64,000 nt of DNA from an uncultured Bacteroidales bacterium. GTDB lineage: Bacteria; Bacteroidota; Bacteroidia; Bacteroidales; UBA932. The first letter of the stretch is position 1. Every line of letters starts with the position of its first letter. Shown one piece after another: positions 51,201-59,893 of the stretch. The DNA lies in assembly GCA_900318445.1 (NCBI GenBank), contig ONKO01000008.1, forward strand, positions 1-64,000. The letters run 5' to 3'. Both the position numbers and the translations under genes were made by a program. The notes under the pieces are model-generated. The model was given only the letters and a program-made list of their open reading frames with translations. It did no database searches and was not told the DNA's origin.

Positions 51201-53265
51201 GATCATGGAAGAAGCTGTTCCCTTCCAGCTGGTAGAGCAGAAACCCAGTTTCGGCGGTGTTTCGGCTGTCCCCATCCGCGAAGAATTCGCCTCGGCCCTT
51301 ACCTTCCAGCCGCAGCTGTATCCGGGCAAGGACGGAACGGTGGAGTTCAGCTTCCGCACGTCCGACAAACTCTCTACCTATTATATACGCGTGTACGCGC
51401 ACGACAAGGCCATGCATAATGCCATGGTGACAGATGAAATGGTGGTGTCCCTGCCGGTGAAAGTGTCCCTCATGGAACCCCGCTACCTCTACGAAGGAGA
51501 CCGCTACGAGGCCGCCGTCACGGTTTCTTCCGTGGCCGATGCTCCCGTCTCCGGCGTGCTTTCGCTCATGGCCGGTGACAAGGTGCGGCAGGTGCGGGTG
51601 GAAGTTCCCGCCGGCGGTACCGTCACGGAGTACTTCCCGGTAGAGGCATCATCCCCGGAATTTCTCACGCTCACGGCCTCCTTCAAGGCCGCCGACTTCT
51701 CCGACGCCGTTCGGGTTTCGGTTCCGGTGTACCCGGCCGCCCAGCAGCTTACGGAGGCGCATTCGGCCGTGCTGCTTCCCGGCATGGACCGCGAGGCGCT
51801 GCTTGCAGAGCTCCGTTCCCGCTTTGTGAATGTGCCGGCATCGGAGGCCAGCCTTCGCGAGATTTCCGTGAAAGAGATGGTGGAGGCGGCCCTGCCTTCG
51901 CACGTGGAGCCTGCCGGCAATGATGTGCTCTCACTCTCCGAGGCCTGGTATGTTGCGCAGCTTTGCCATCTGGAAAGTGACCTTCTGGAAAAGATTCTCT
52001 CCTGCCGCAATGCAGACGGCGGTTTTGGCTGGTTCGAGGGCATGACTTCCAGTCCGGTGATTACGGCGGTCCTTCTGGAGCGGTTTGCCCGCCTCCGGGA
52101 TCGCGGCTTCGAGGTGCCGGATATGACCGCTGCTGTCAAGTATCTGGACAAGAATCAGTTTGGGACGGCCCGGCCGGTATGGAATGGCTGGATTGGAGAT
52201 GCACAGTATGTCTATGTCCGGTCCCTGTATCCCGGAGTGCCTTTTGAGGAAAAGGCCGTGACGGCTGCGGAGAAGAAGCGTTGGAAGGAGTTTACGAAGG
52301 AGGTGAAGCGGGAGCTGGTACCGTCGGCCCGGGAAGGCCGTGGCCTCGAGGGGCAAATCCTCGGGAAAGCCCGCCGGCTCCTGACGCTCCGCAGCCTCCT
52401 GGAAAGGGACGGCGGCCTGGCGCTGGCCAAGGCCTGGGGTATTTCCCTCGGGACATCGGCCCGGCTCCGGAAATCCATGGAGGCCGATGCTGCCTCGCTC
52501 CTGGAGTACGCCGTTGAGCACAGGGATGGTGGCTGGTACTATCCTAATGCCGTCATGCCCTGGAGAGGCTTGCTGGAAAGCGAAGCCTACGCGCATGCGC
52601 TGCTGTGCCAGCTTTTGGACGGTACAGAGGTGGCCGATGGTATTCGCCTGTGGCTCATGCTGCAGAAGGAAACGCAGAAGTGGGATGCCACTCCGGCCTT
52701 TGTAGATGCTGTTACGGCTGTTCTGGATGGCTCCGAGGCCATGCTGAATACGAAGGTGTTGGCGCTGTCGGCTTCCTATGAAGCGCCCTTCAGCACCGTG
52801 AAGGCTACCGGAAACGGCTTCACCATTAAGCGGAAGTTCTACCGGGACGGTGTGGAAATCCAGCCCGGAGATGCTGTGGCTGTGGGAGACCGAATCTGTG
52901 TGAAGTATCTGATCTGGAACGGCGAAAACCGTTCGTTCGTGAAAGTGACGGCCGGCCGCGAAGCTTCTTTGGCTCCGGTGCAGCAGCTTTCCGGCCCTGT
53001 AGGCCACGGCTTCATTGTCCCGCTGCGCTCCGGTGTGGCCTGGGGTTTTGTGCCGCAGGGCTACCGTGAGGTGAAGGCCTCCTGCACCGAATACTACTTT
53101 GACAGCTATCCCGAGGAGAACACCACCCTCACCGAAGAGTTCTTCGTGGAGCGTGCCGGTTCCTTCCAGGCGCCGGTGGTCACTGTGGAAAGCCTCTACG
53201 CCCCGCACTACCGCGCCAATTCCGGCTTCAGGGCTCCGCTGGAGGTCTTTGTGGCGTCTAAGTAG
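48289..53265 (+). CDS. Alpha-2-macroglobulin family protein (MG2/A2M domains)
   Basis: A 1658-aa secreted protein with a signal peptide (MKRMLKTWLLAILAGVVTLGAQ; no lipobox). After a helical N-terminal region (~25-270) come macroglobulin beta-sandwich domains, including an MG2 domain near 470-560 (YNPGDTLQFKAIVF) and an A2M-type segment near 1000 (FQPQLYPGKDGTVEFSFRTSDKLSTYYIRVYAHD). The thioester motif CxEQ of bacterial A2M is not found in the terpenoid-cyclase-like region (~1200-1450), so it is not a classical covalent protease trap. This variant is widespread in Bacteroidota; its role is unclear. No PBP1C gene is adjacent. Confidence 0.85.
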   Translation: MKRMLKTWLLAILAGVVTLGAQESGRQLTSLWKEYEKAHKADRPQKEAAALSKIKEEAVKQHLPVDFYDAATLYVYAVQRRDWKQRDTLRRQLEEDVKAFDEPIVTFLWMKEWKYSSPEDLLTFVEAHSKALEANHKDLHRGAQNILGGCFVDFIGTDREYALWALEEYDILEKEYKGVYPHEAVVAYERIVRQLFEDRSEARKAWEELAAKYAGRAFSVWPRAQLLQFRMEELEKDKAGSDAFRALYEEASALDKERTAYTGAEGKLVAGCKLPSSLMEALKEKWLRVAVHDGKVQVMFQNLDKATVTLREGKKTLQAWKVENPARSFHVEDTVSLPLPVLPDGEYSLEVREALTGNETMYEQYTLSVASRKDSRGHCVYVADFETGVPLRSATVALLKNGKEIASANLKLDGFTPLPESVQKYLKDTRANFQLVVKAGNRRSRPLYLSSGYSPKTYDSHVRCNIYKDRGAYNPGDTLQFKAIVFDGDPARSLQVVKGRKVEVRLHDAEDNVVETLHLTTNAWGSVSGRFVIPEGHRGGRWELEAVGLGADWFRVDEFVLPTFDLTFDALDGFYLVGADVPVSGKLVSYSGHSLSGARVHVSVNRYGTSVLEQDLPVGADNRFETSFPAMKAGYYEADVTVTEASGEMHSFREGWYIGENLSVDVRVRNAADADCQWMVVTSRTLALELHAKDAGGNAAALPVRYELTTPDGKVVLADGEVASAQPFSLELPGDGLYVVRASVSARKAGGETVSAETKTSVLSVLPGSRVLSAGAGGVFLPGPLQVAAGGKISARLGSSEGDAWALVTLYGDGRQVLENKAVHVSNGTLEDIRFAYKDSYPEAVRLQVFYFIHGKSVSYEREFRREKDKYTLPLQFTRFTDKAYPGARYTFTVKTAPEAEVLVAAWDKSMDAIGPNDWPLVNLRDFSVESVSVAAACGRVAGNDRIVIGYGRGPGLLSKASRNMAVTEDLIMEEAVPFQLVEQKPSFGGVSAVPIREEFASALTFQPQLYPGKDGTVEFSFRTSDKLSTYYIRVYAHDKAMHNAMVTDEMVVSLPVKVSLMEPRYLYEGDRYEAAVTVSSVADAPVSGVLSLMAGDKVRQVRVEVPAGGTVTEYFPVEASSPEFLTLTASFKAADFSDAVRVSVPVYPAAQQLTEAHSAVLLPGMDREALLAELRSRFVNVPASEASLREISVKEMVEAALPSHVEPAGNDVLSLSEAWYVAQLCHLESDLLEKILSCRNADGGFGWFEGMTSSPVITAVLLERFARLRDRGFEVPDMTAAVKYLDKNQFGTARPVWNGWIGDAQYVYVRSLYPGVPFEEKAVTAAEKKRWKEFTKEVKRELVPSAREGRGLEGQILGKARRLLTLRSLLERDGGLALAKAWGISLGTSARLRKSMEADAASLLEYAVEHRDGGWYYPNAVMPWRGLLESEAYAHALLCQLLDGTEVADGIRLWLMLQKETQKWDATPAFVDAVTAVLDGSEAMLNTKVLALSASYEAPFSTVKATGNGFTIKRKFYRDGVEIQPGDAVAVGDRICVKYLIWNGENRSFVKVTAGREASLAPVQQLSGPVGHGFIVPLRSGVAWGFVPQGYREVKASCTEYYFDSYPEENTTLTEEFFVERAGSFQAPVVTVESLYAPHYRANSGFRAPLEVFVASK

Positions 53266-53268
53266 CCA

Positions 53269-53300
53269 AAAAAAAGTCCTCCAGGGAAAACTGGAGGACT
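53269..53300 (-). terminator. Intrinsic terminator for tRNA-Val
   Basis: AGTCCTCCAG (53275-53284) pairs with CTGGAGGACT (53291-53300) around a 6-nt loop. On the minus strand it is followed by a run of T (the A-run at 53268-53274), so it terminates the tRNA transcript. It may also stop the convergent A2M gene. Confidence 0.8.
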
Positions 53301-53306
53301 TGGAAG

Positions 53307-53381
53307 TGGGCGGTACTGGATTCGAACCAGTGACCCTCTGCTTGTAAGGCAGATGCTCTGAACCAACTGAGCTAACCGCCC
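53307..53381 (-). tRNA. tRNA-Val (anticodon TAC)
   Basis: Minus-strand cloverleaf starting GGGCGGTTAGCTCAGTTGG; anticodon stem TCTGC/GCAGA with loop CTTACAA gives TAC; T arm ACTGG/CCAGT with TTCGAAT; acceptor GGGCGGT/ACCGCCC. Length 75 nt, CCA not encoded. Confidence 0.94.
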
Positions 53382-53429
53382 GAAAGGGATTGCAAAGGTA
53401 GTAAGTTTTTTTTACAATCCAAAAAATTC

Positions 53430-54536
53430 TTAACCGAGACTCTGGCGGAATTCGGACGGGGTTACGCCCATCACATCCTTGAAGTTGCGCCAGGCAGTGG
53501 TGCGGGAGCGGAATCCGGCGTTGAAGAAGGCCTCCTGGATGTCGCATTCGGGGTCGTTGCGGAGTTGGTCGGCTACGGAAGCCACGCGTCTAGAGATGAT
53601 CATTTCCTTGAAGCCGCTGTTGGTCTCCTGACGGATGATGCGGTTGAGGTAAGTGACATTGGTGCCGCAGCGGCGTGCCATGCTTACCAGGGAAAGGTCC
53701 GGGTCTCTCCAGATTTCTTCCTTCTCCATGAAGTTGGTAATGCGGCTCCACAGGCCAAACTCGGGAGAAAGGCTCTGCGCCGGCTTCTCCTCAACCTCCT
53801 GCGGCGTTACTTCGGGTACCTCGGGAATTTTTTCGGTGGTCTTGCCCGGACGCAGGCGGTCTCCCAGTTCGAAATCCATGGACAGGTAGTAGAACATTGC
53901 GGCGAACAGCGGCAGCAGCACCATGAGGTAAGGAATGTTGGTGAGCACCAGGATAATGTGCACGACGCAAATGACGGTGAGCCCGAAGCTGTAGTTGACA
54001 ATCCACCAGAAGTTTGCACTGCTCTTCCGATAACTGTATGGCAGCATGAACAGGATAAAGCAGTAAGGGATCATGATGGCCTGCGATGCAAGGCGAAGCA
54101 GGACGTCGGCTTTCTTGACGTTGGCGATGATATCTGCCGTCGTGTCCAGCTGTGTCCATCGGCCGATGAAAAACAGGAAGGCGAAGGTAAAGACAGCCGG
54201 AGGCAGGAACAGGAAGAAATAGCGAAGGGGCGTGAGCCAGTCCGACCTTACCACGGTGATGGGATAGAGCACCATAATAATATGGAGGGTCATGTAGATG
54301 AGGCCCATCCATGGCGGAAGCATGGTGAGCGGTTTAGCGGCTCCTGTACCAGCCGCGATATTGGCAACCAGTGCGAAGCCTGCCATGAGACCGCTGGCGA
54401 GGGATCCCAGCGCCAGAAGCCAGCGGGAATTGTCTCCGGTTTCATGTCTTAAACGGCCCAGCTGACGGGCGCATATGAGGCACACGACCATTTCCATGGT
54501 AGTGGAGATAATCGCTAGCAAAAACACTGTTTTCAT
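53430..54536 (-). CDS. Membrane-anchored AraC-type transcriptional regulator
   Basis: A 368-aa protein with about seven membrane helices in residues 1-205 (for example FLLAIISTTMEMVVCLIC, FFLFLPPAVFTFAFLFFIG, VICVVHIILVLTNIPYLMVLLPLFAAMFYYL), a Pro/Glu-rich linker (~215-250), and a C-terminal HTH_18 domain (~265-365) with LSLVSMARRCGTNVTYLNRIIRQ and QEAFFNAGFRSRTTAWRNFKDVMGVTPSEFR. I start at 54536; the frame opens at 54551. This 7TM-AraC layout is common in Bacteroidota and would sense an envelope signal. It is divergent from the fimbrial operon and its likely regulator. Confidence 0.85.
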   Translation of the reverse strand: MKTVFLLAIISTTMEMVVCLICARQLGRLRHETGDNSRWLLALGSLASGLMAGFALVANIAAGTGAAKPLTMLPPWMGLIYMTLHIIMVLYPITVVRSDWLTPLRYFFLFLPPAVFTFAFLFFIGRWTQLDTTADIIANVKKADVLLRLASQAIMIPYCFILFMLPYSYRKSSANFWWIVNYSFGLTVICVVHIILVLTNIPYLMVLLPLFAAMFYYLSMDFELGDRLRPGKTTEKIPEVPEVTPQEVEEKPAQSLSPEFGLWSRITNFMEKEEIWRDPDLSLVSMARRCGTNVTYLNRIIRQETNSGFKEMIISRRVASVADQLRNDPECDIQEAFFNAGFRSRTTAWRNFKDVMGVTPSEFRQSLG

Positions 54537-54633
54537 AGACTCATCTGTCAAATACGTTTCAAAATTAGTAAAAAATAAACAATTATCATAGACGTTTTTT
54601 TAATTTTGAAACTTGTACATAAATGGTAATCCC

Positions 54634-54641
54634 TACCTTTG
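54634..54641 (+). promoter_or_regulatory. -7 promoter box for the fimbrial operon
   Basis: TACCTTTG, with CTTG at 54612-54615 (18-nt gap) as possible -33. The ~70-nt leader ends in a GGAGG at 54703-54707, 8 nt before the ATG: one of the few convincing Shine-Dalgarno sequences in the window. Confidence 0.55.
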
Positions 54642-54715
54642 GGTTCGAAAAACCACTACACTATACCCCTGGTTGGTTTGCCTCTCAAGGGCAATATGGA
54701 GCGGAGGATTAAACT

Positions 54716-56386
54716 ATGATAAAACGGACAACGAAACTTAAACTGTGTATTTTTCTGTGTGCTGTCACATCGGCTTTTTCATTGCCAAGTGTGAACGCAC
54801 AGGAAATTTCTATACGTACCAACCTGGTAATGGATGCATTATCAGAGCCCAATCTGGGCGTGGAATGGAAAACCGGAGAACATTGGAGTATCGGCCTCAA
54901 TGGCGGTCTCAAGCCGTGGCCCCGCTGGCTGGCCTGGGACTGGGATGCTGCGAATGAAACCCATTGGCGTAACTTTATTGTTTCGCCCGAGGCGCGGTAC
55001 TACGTGAACGAGGTGTTCAAGGGCTTCTTTGTCGGGGCCGATGCCGTGTATACGCATTATAATGTAGGGAGGGTTTCTACTCCTTTCAGTATTTTCCCGG
55101 AAGTGGAGAATAACCGGCTGCAGGGCTCCTTCTGGGGCGGAGGCCTCTTTGTGGGGTATGCCTGGTGGCCCTGGCAGCACTGGCGGCTGGAACTGGCAGC
55201 CGGTGCCCTTGCCGGTCTCGCTGCATACGACCGTTATGACTGTGCGCACTGCGGAACCAAACTGGCCGAGGAACGCCGGGCTGCCGTCGTTCCCCAGCTG
55301 GCTCTCAATGTGGCCTGGAACCCGGTGGGCAGAAACAGACATGAGGAACTGAAGGCTGCCCGTATGATCTCGGGTACCGACACTATTACCGTCCTCTCGC
55401 CGCCCGTTGCATTCGTCGTGCATCTCGAAGACGTGAAACCCCCGCTTACCCGGGCCGATTCCCTGTCGGCAGAGTACCCCTGGATCCAGCCCATGGACAA
55501 ATACCGTCCGCTCACTTATCTGGACCTGTCACTTTCTTCCCGTGACAGCCTGCTGTTCGTCAACTTTGAACTGGACAGCTATTCTCTCCGCCGGGATTAC
55601 CAGAACAACGCGCAGGTCCTGGACCGGATGCAACAAGCCGCAGAGGAAGTCCTGGGTGCCGATACAACCGGCGAACTGATGGTTTCCGTGGTGGGACTTG
55701 CCTCCATCGAAGGCCCCAAGCAGCGCAACGATACGCTAGCTGTACGTCGCGCCCGCGCCGTGGCCGATTATCTGGTAAACCGAACCGGCCTTGACCGCCG
55801 TCAGTTTGAGGTTGTAGGGAAAGGAGAAGCCTGGGATTGGTTCCGGGCCCAGCTCATGGCCCTTCGGGAGGGTGGAAATGGTTTCACCCCTGCCGAGGTG
55901 AAGTCCCTGCTGGATATCATTGACCGTGAAACAGATCCCGACGTGCGGGAACGTCTGCTGAAGGCCAGCCCTGCCCTGTATGACAAAGTGAAGGAAAACC
56001 TGTTGTCCGACCAGCGTAACTCAGGGTATATCCGCCTGTATTACAGCAATCTTCCGGATCCCGTGACGCGTAGCTGGAACGGGCCTGTGTCCAATCTTCT
56101 CAAGGCCAAACGTTACCGTGAAGCCGTACGGATGATTGAGAGTGACAAGGACCTCCTCAGCCGCGTCAAGGCCGATGCCGAGGCGGCCAATGCGTACGGC
56201 ATAGCCTTGTATTTCACGGCACTGGAAGACAAAGACACGGCTCGTGAGAACGAGGCCCTGCGATGGGTGGAAGAAGCAGCCCGGAAAGGCTCCGAAGCTG
56301 CCCGGCAGAACCTGAAGGGAATTGAGGTATATGGACCGGCCTGGAAAGAGTATGAGGCCTGGAAAGAAGTCATGGAAGAAAACTAA
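54716..56386 (+). CDS. DUF3575/OmpA-like protein, first gene of the fimbrial operon
   Basis: A 556-aa envelope protein. Signal peptide ends SVNAQ near 29. Residues ~30-205 match DUF3575 (ISIRTNLVMDALSEPNLGVEWKTG, an eight-stranded outer-membrane-barrel-like fold with aromatic strand ends). Residues ~280-390 resemble an OmpA-type peptidoglycan-binding domain (VNFELDSYSLRRDYQNN, then RNDTLAVRRARAVADYLV). The tail is TPR/Sel1-like (KDTARENEALRWVEEAARKGS). Such genes precede fimbrial anchors and tips in Bacteroidota loci, where the protein may serve as outer-membrane scaffold. Confidence 0.82.
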   Translation: MIKRTTKLKLCIFLCAVTSAFSLPSVNAQEISIRTNLVMDALSEPNLGVEWKTGEHWSIGLNGGLKPWPRWLAWDWDAANETHWRNFIVSPEARYYVNEVFKGFFVGADAVYTHYNVGRVSTPFSIFPEVENNRLQGSFWGGGLFVGYAWWPWQHWRLELAAGALAGLAAYDRYDCAHCGTKLAEERRAAVVPQLALNVAWNPVGRNRHEELKAARMISGTDTITVLSPPVAFVVHLEDVKPPLTRADSLSAEYPWIQPMDKYRPLTYLDLSLSSRDSLLFVNFELDSYSLRRDYQNNAQVLDRMQQAAEEVLGADTTGELMVSVVGLASIEGPKQRNDTLAVRRARAVADYLVNRTGLDRRQFEVVGKGEAWDWFRAQLMALREGGNGFTPAEVKSLLDIIDRETDPDVRERLLKASPALYDKVKENLLSDQRNSGYIRLYYSNLPDPVTRSWNGPVSNLLKAKRYREAVRMIESDKDLLSRVKADAEAANAYGIALYFTALEDKDTARENEALRWVEEAARKGSEAARQNLKGIEVYGPAWKEYEAWKEVMEEN

Positions 56387-56390
56387 CAGG

Positions 56391-57464
56391 ATGAAGTTCA
56401 GAGCTTATCATATCGGTATGGTTTTGTCCGTCATGGCGGCGGCCTTCACGGGCTGCAGCCTGGTGGACGAGAATCTTACAGACTGTGAGGCCGATCACGA
56501 GATCAACTACGAGCTTCGTCTTGTGACCAACCTTACCACCGAGCTGCAGACCCAGCTTTCTACGCAGGTAGAACTGACGGCCGTCGCCGCATCCATCCAG
56601 GACCATCTCAAGGGAGTTTTCACCGATTACGCCCACGATGTAGACCTTTCCTTCTACGATGTCACGGAGGACTCCTTGCGGCTTCACCACGAGACCCATA
56701 TCATGGACGCCAACCAGTCCAGCTATACCTTATATATACCCGTGCGCAAGTATATGCATGTGGCTGTGGCCAATCTGCAGCCCATGCTGCCCGACGGCTC
56801 TTCGGCGCCTCGTGAGCTTGTCCTGACAGAAGATGAAAAATGCCATCGCTCCCGGCTGGATCTGGTGGTGAACAGCACCAAGAATATCATTCCTTCACAG
56901 ACTTCGGGCGTTTTCAGCGCTCGTCTTCCCATGGATATCAAGGACGGAGTAGACCAGCAGTTCGACGTAAAGCTGTATATGGTGAACTGCGCCAGCTCCC
57001 TGGTGCTGGATACTCTAGGCAGCCATATCAAGGACATCAAGGTGCTGGCCTCCGGCTTTGCCAATGGCTTCAATCTGGCCGACAGTACCTATTCCTTCAC
57101 CTTTAATCCGCAGGTGCGGGCCGGCGAAGTGAAAGTAGGGGACGGCCAGTTCGTGTGCTTCTGCGCAGTGACGCTTCCTTCGATGGATTCAGACGCAACC
57201 AAGTCCATCATCAATACCGATGACCCTTACATAGCCCAGCCGGCCGAAGAGTCGCTGTGGCAATATAGCGTCTATACCACTTGCGAAGATGGCTCCGTTA
57301 CGGAAACCATCCTGGGCGTGAAACTGCCGCTGCGGGCATCGCAGTTCAAGATGATACGGGCCAAGATTCAACCCGATGGCAGTGTGGCGCCGCGCGAGCC
57401 ATTCGTCGGGGCCAGCGTCACGTTGAATTGGAACGACGGACCCAGTTGGGAAATTGATTTTTAA
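56391..57464 (+). CDS. FimB/Mfa2-family fimbrial anchor lipoprotein
   Basis: A 357-aa lipoprotein with Cys at 22 (lipobox FTGC). The pattern SLVDENLTDCEADHEINYELRL is typical of the Mfa2/FimB anchor family in which the lipoprotein caps the fimbrial base; the two transthyretin-like beta-sandwich domains fit the length. Start at 56391 is chosen for the signal peptide; the frame extends upstream into the DUF3575 gene. It is 4 nt after the upstream stop and 32 nt before the fimbrillin gene. Confidence 0.8.
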   Translation: MKFRAYHIGMVLSVMAAAFTGCSLVDENLTDCEADHEINYELRLVTNLTTELQTQLSTQVELTAVAASIQDHLKGVFTDYAHDVDLSFYDVTEDSLRLHHETHIMDANQSSYTLYIPVRKYMHVAVANLQPMLPDGSSAPRELVLTEDEKCHRSRLDLVVNSTKNIIPSQTSGVFSARLPMDIKDGVDQQFDVKLYMVNCASSLVLDTLGSHIKDIKVLASGFANGFNLADSTYSFTFNPQVRAGEVKVGDGQFVCFCAVTLPSMDSDATKSIINTDDPYIAQPAEESLWQYSVYTTCEDGSVTETILGVKLPLRASQFKMIRAKIQPDGSVAPREPFVGASVTLNWNDGPSWEIDF

Positions 57465-57496
57465 TAAAATAACACAATTTGTTAATCACTTTAAGT

Positions 57497-59887
57497 ATGA
57501 AGAAACTCTTTAATTTGGCTCTTGTGGGTACCATGGTACTCGCGGCCGCAGCTTGCCAGCGGGAGCAAATGGGTTCTTCTTCCGTGGAGGCCAATGGAAA
57601 TGGCGTCAAGGAAGTGACTACCCAGTTTGTTCTCAATGTTGCGTCATCTCCCCAAACCAAGATGACGGCCGATGTGGTTCAGATGAACCATAATTTCCGT
57701 GGCATGGACAATGCCAAGATCTTTGTCTACAATACCGGCATGATTCCCGAGAATCCGGTATCTACTACTCCGGATGCTTTTGTCCTGAAGACGAACTCCT
57801 GGACGAAAGATGAAGCAAAGTATTTTGATATGGGAACGCTGCTCAGTTCCAGTTCACTTGATAATGCGGGCACGAACAATAAAGACAACTCTTCCAACCG
57901 CGTTCTTCAGCTTTCTATCCCTGTGGGGGTAGATGCCGTTCTCTTTTATGGAAAGGCTATCAAAGGAAATAACGCAGAGAGTTATGAGTATGGCGGCACC
58001 AACATGAGCGCTACCAAATTCGATGTGGATCCGAGCAAAACCGTTATTGCTGCGCAGAGGATTCTTACCACGGATGCCATCGTGGACAGTTATGATGCAA
58101 CGGGTGCATTGATGATCTACATTATCAATGATATTCTTGGTACATTTGTGGATAAGACGAATAGTTCTCTTTATGGCTTCCCGGGTTCTACCTATCCGGT
58201 AGAACATGTTGACCCTCAAACTTCAGCTGTGACTATAACGTATGATGGGGAAGGATATCGTGACTTGAGCTGGGATGCTCTTGGTCATCAGTACGAAATC
58301 CAGACAAAAGGTGCCTCCAGCCGTTATTCTGAAGCTGGCGGTTTTGGCATGGGCCGTACCCTTTCCGGACTGGAGGAGGTACTTGGCCGCTGCTATTACC
58401 TGTTTACCGACATAAGAGCTGGCGAGTATCGTACCGGATCATCTGGCGCTGTGAAAATGATGATTTCGGACATGTATAAAGTGATCTCTGATGCATCTAG
58501 TGCAACTCCTACAAACGAGTATGAGGCAAACGCAAAACGTCTTGCCGTAGCGATACTGGGTAGGGCCGAAGATTTCTTCTTCAGCCCGACAGCCGCTAAT
58601 ATTCCGGAAGGATACTCCGCGGGTGATTATCGGCCTCTTTCTACCATTGAAATGAAACTAGGCTCTACAATATGGAATGCGAACAAATTTAATCTGGCGG
58701 AGGACCTGAATAAATACCCGTATGAGCAATTCAGAATCCCCAGAGGCGCTGCCCAATTGGGTTTCTGCATGGAAAAGCAAGCAAAAATCGTTCAGGGCGA
58801 GGGCGCTAACGCTGAAACAGTCGGCCCGGAATATCTTGACAATACTGACCATTATACCCATGATTTCTTCTATTACCTGCATCCCAACCGGGCTCTGGTG
58901 AGCCATGGTGACAAGATGTTTGACCCCAAAAAGTATATGCACCCTGCCGAGCTCTGGTATTATGTCAACTCTCCTATCCGAACGACCAATAAGGAAAATC
59001 TCAAAGTGGGCGATTATCCCAACGGCGTAAATCCTTGGAAAAACGAAGGCAGCTGGACTGCTGATGCATGGGAAGCCAAGGGCAAGGTTAAGTCTTCTAC
59101 CAGAGGCGTTGCCGTCAAGAATAACATCAATTACGGAGTGGCTCTGTTGAAGTCTTCGGTTCTCAAATCGGCAGCTACCTATAATGATAACCGTTGGGCT
59201 ATGACTGAACATAAGGAAAATGACCGCGCTATTTCGGAGAGTGCTCTCAGGCTTACATTGACCGGTATCCTTATCGGTGGTGTCAACCCCAGGATGGACT
59301 GGCAGTTCGTAAGAAAATACTCCTCTGGAGAGTTCTCCTCTTTTGATGGGGTTATCTATGACTCTTCCATTGCCAGCGGAACAGTTCCTACTCCTGCCGG
59401 CCAAGAGAATTACACGCTCGTTTATGACAATTTCAATTCTACCGATGAGAATTCTGACGGCAATCTTCAGAACGACCAGAACAACGTCCTTATCGCTCTT
59501 GAATTCAAGAACAATGGAGATCCCTTCTGGGGAAAGCACAACCTGATCCCCACCGACGGTTACTTCTATCTGGTAGCAGAAGTTCCGGCACCCAGCCAGA
59601 CACAGGCTGATAATCTGGCATGGCCTACCGACCATCAGATTCCTCCCTTATTTGGCGTAGACGGCGAGGCTATTACTGTTAATGGCAAGGTCGCAGGCGA
59701 TTCCAAGAAAATCGGCCGCGTGTTCATGCAGGACTTCATGACGGAGATCAAGTTCAAACTGGTGGAGAACTCCCTGAAAAACGCCTATTATACCATGCCC
59801 GACCTTCGTGCATCGCAGATGTCCCTGGGCCTCTCCGTGGATCTTCAGTGGATTCCTGGTCTTCAGTATGATAACATTGAGCTGTAA
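57497..59887 (+). CDS. Fimbrillin-like major structural lipoprotein (Mfa1/FimA family)
   Basis: A 796-aa lipoprotein, Cys at 20 (AAAAC). It carries the TKMTADVVQ...FRGMDNAKIFVYN motif of Bacteroidales Mfa1-type fimbrillins and ends SMGLSVDLQWIPGL after MPDLRASQMSLGLSV. Length is above the ~560 aa usual for Mfa1. The base composition is visibly more AT-rich than neighbouring genes (many AAT, AAA, GAT, TCT codons), which fits the diversifying or transferred character of fimbrillins. Starts at 57497 (MKKLFNL). Confidence 0.8.
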   Translation: MKKLFNLALVGTMVLAAAACQREQMGSSSVEANGNGVKEVTTQFVLNVASSPQTKMTADVVQMNHNFRGMDNAKIFVYNTGMIPENPVSTTPDAFVLKTNSWTKDEAKYFDMGTLLSSSSLDNAGTNNKDNSSNRVLQLSIPVGVDAVLFYGKAIKGNNAESYEYGGTNMSATKFDVDPSKTVIAAQRILTTDAIVDSYDATGALMIYIINDILGTFVDKTNSSLYGFPGSTYPVEHVDPQTSAVTITYDGEGYRDLSWDALGHQYEIQTKGASSRYSEAGGFGMGRTLSGLEEVLGRCYYLFTDIRAGEYRTGSSGAVKMMISDMYKVISDASSATPTNEYEANAKRLAVAILGRAEDFFFSPTAANIPEGYSAGDYRPLSTIEMKLGSTIWNANKFNLAEDLNKYPYEQFRIPRGAAQLGFCMEKQAKIVQGEGANAETVGPEYLDNTDHYTHDFFYYLHPNRALVSHGDKMFDPKKYMHPAELWYYVNSPIRTTNKENLKVGDYPNGVNPWKNEGSWTADAWEAKGKVKSSTRGVAVKNNINYGVALLKSSVLKSAATYNDNRWAMTEHKENDRAISESALRLTLTGILIGGVNPRMDWQFVRKYSSGEFSSFDGVIYDSSIASGTVPTPAGQENYTLVYDNFNSTDENSDGNLQNDQNNVLIALEFKNNGDPFWGKHNLIPTDGYFYLVAEVPAPSQTQADNLAWPTDHQIPPLFGVDGEAITVNGKVAGDSKKIGRVFMQDFMTEIKFKLVENSLKNAYYTMPDLRASQMSLGLSVDLQWIPGLQYDNIEL

Positions 59888-59893
59888 TCTTCA

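Noticed and set aside
54660..54690. Invertible promoter for the fimbrial operon
   Set aside because: Only a short AACCA/TGGTT pair flanks part of the leader; no long inverted repeats or invertase gene are present near the promoter.
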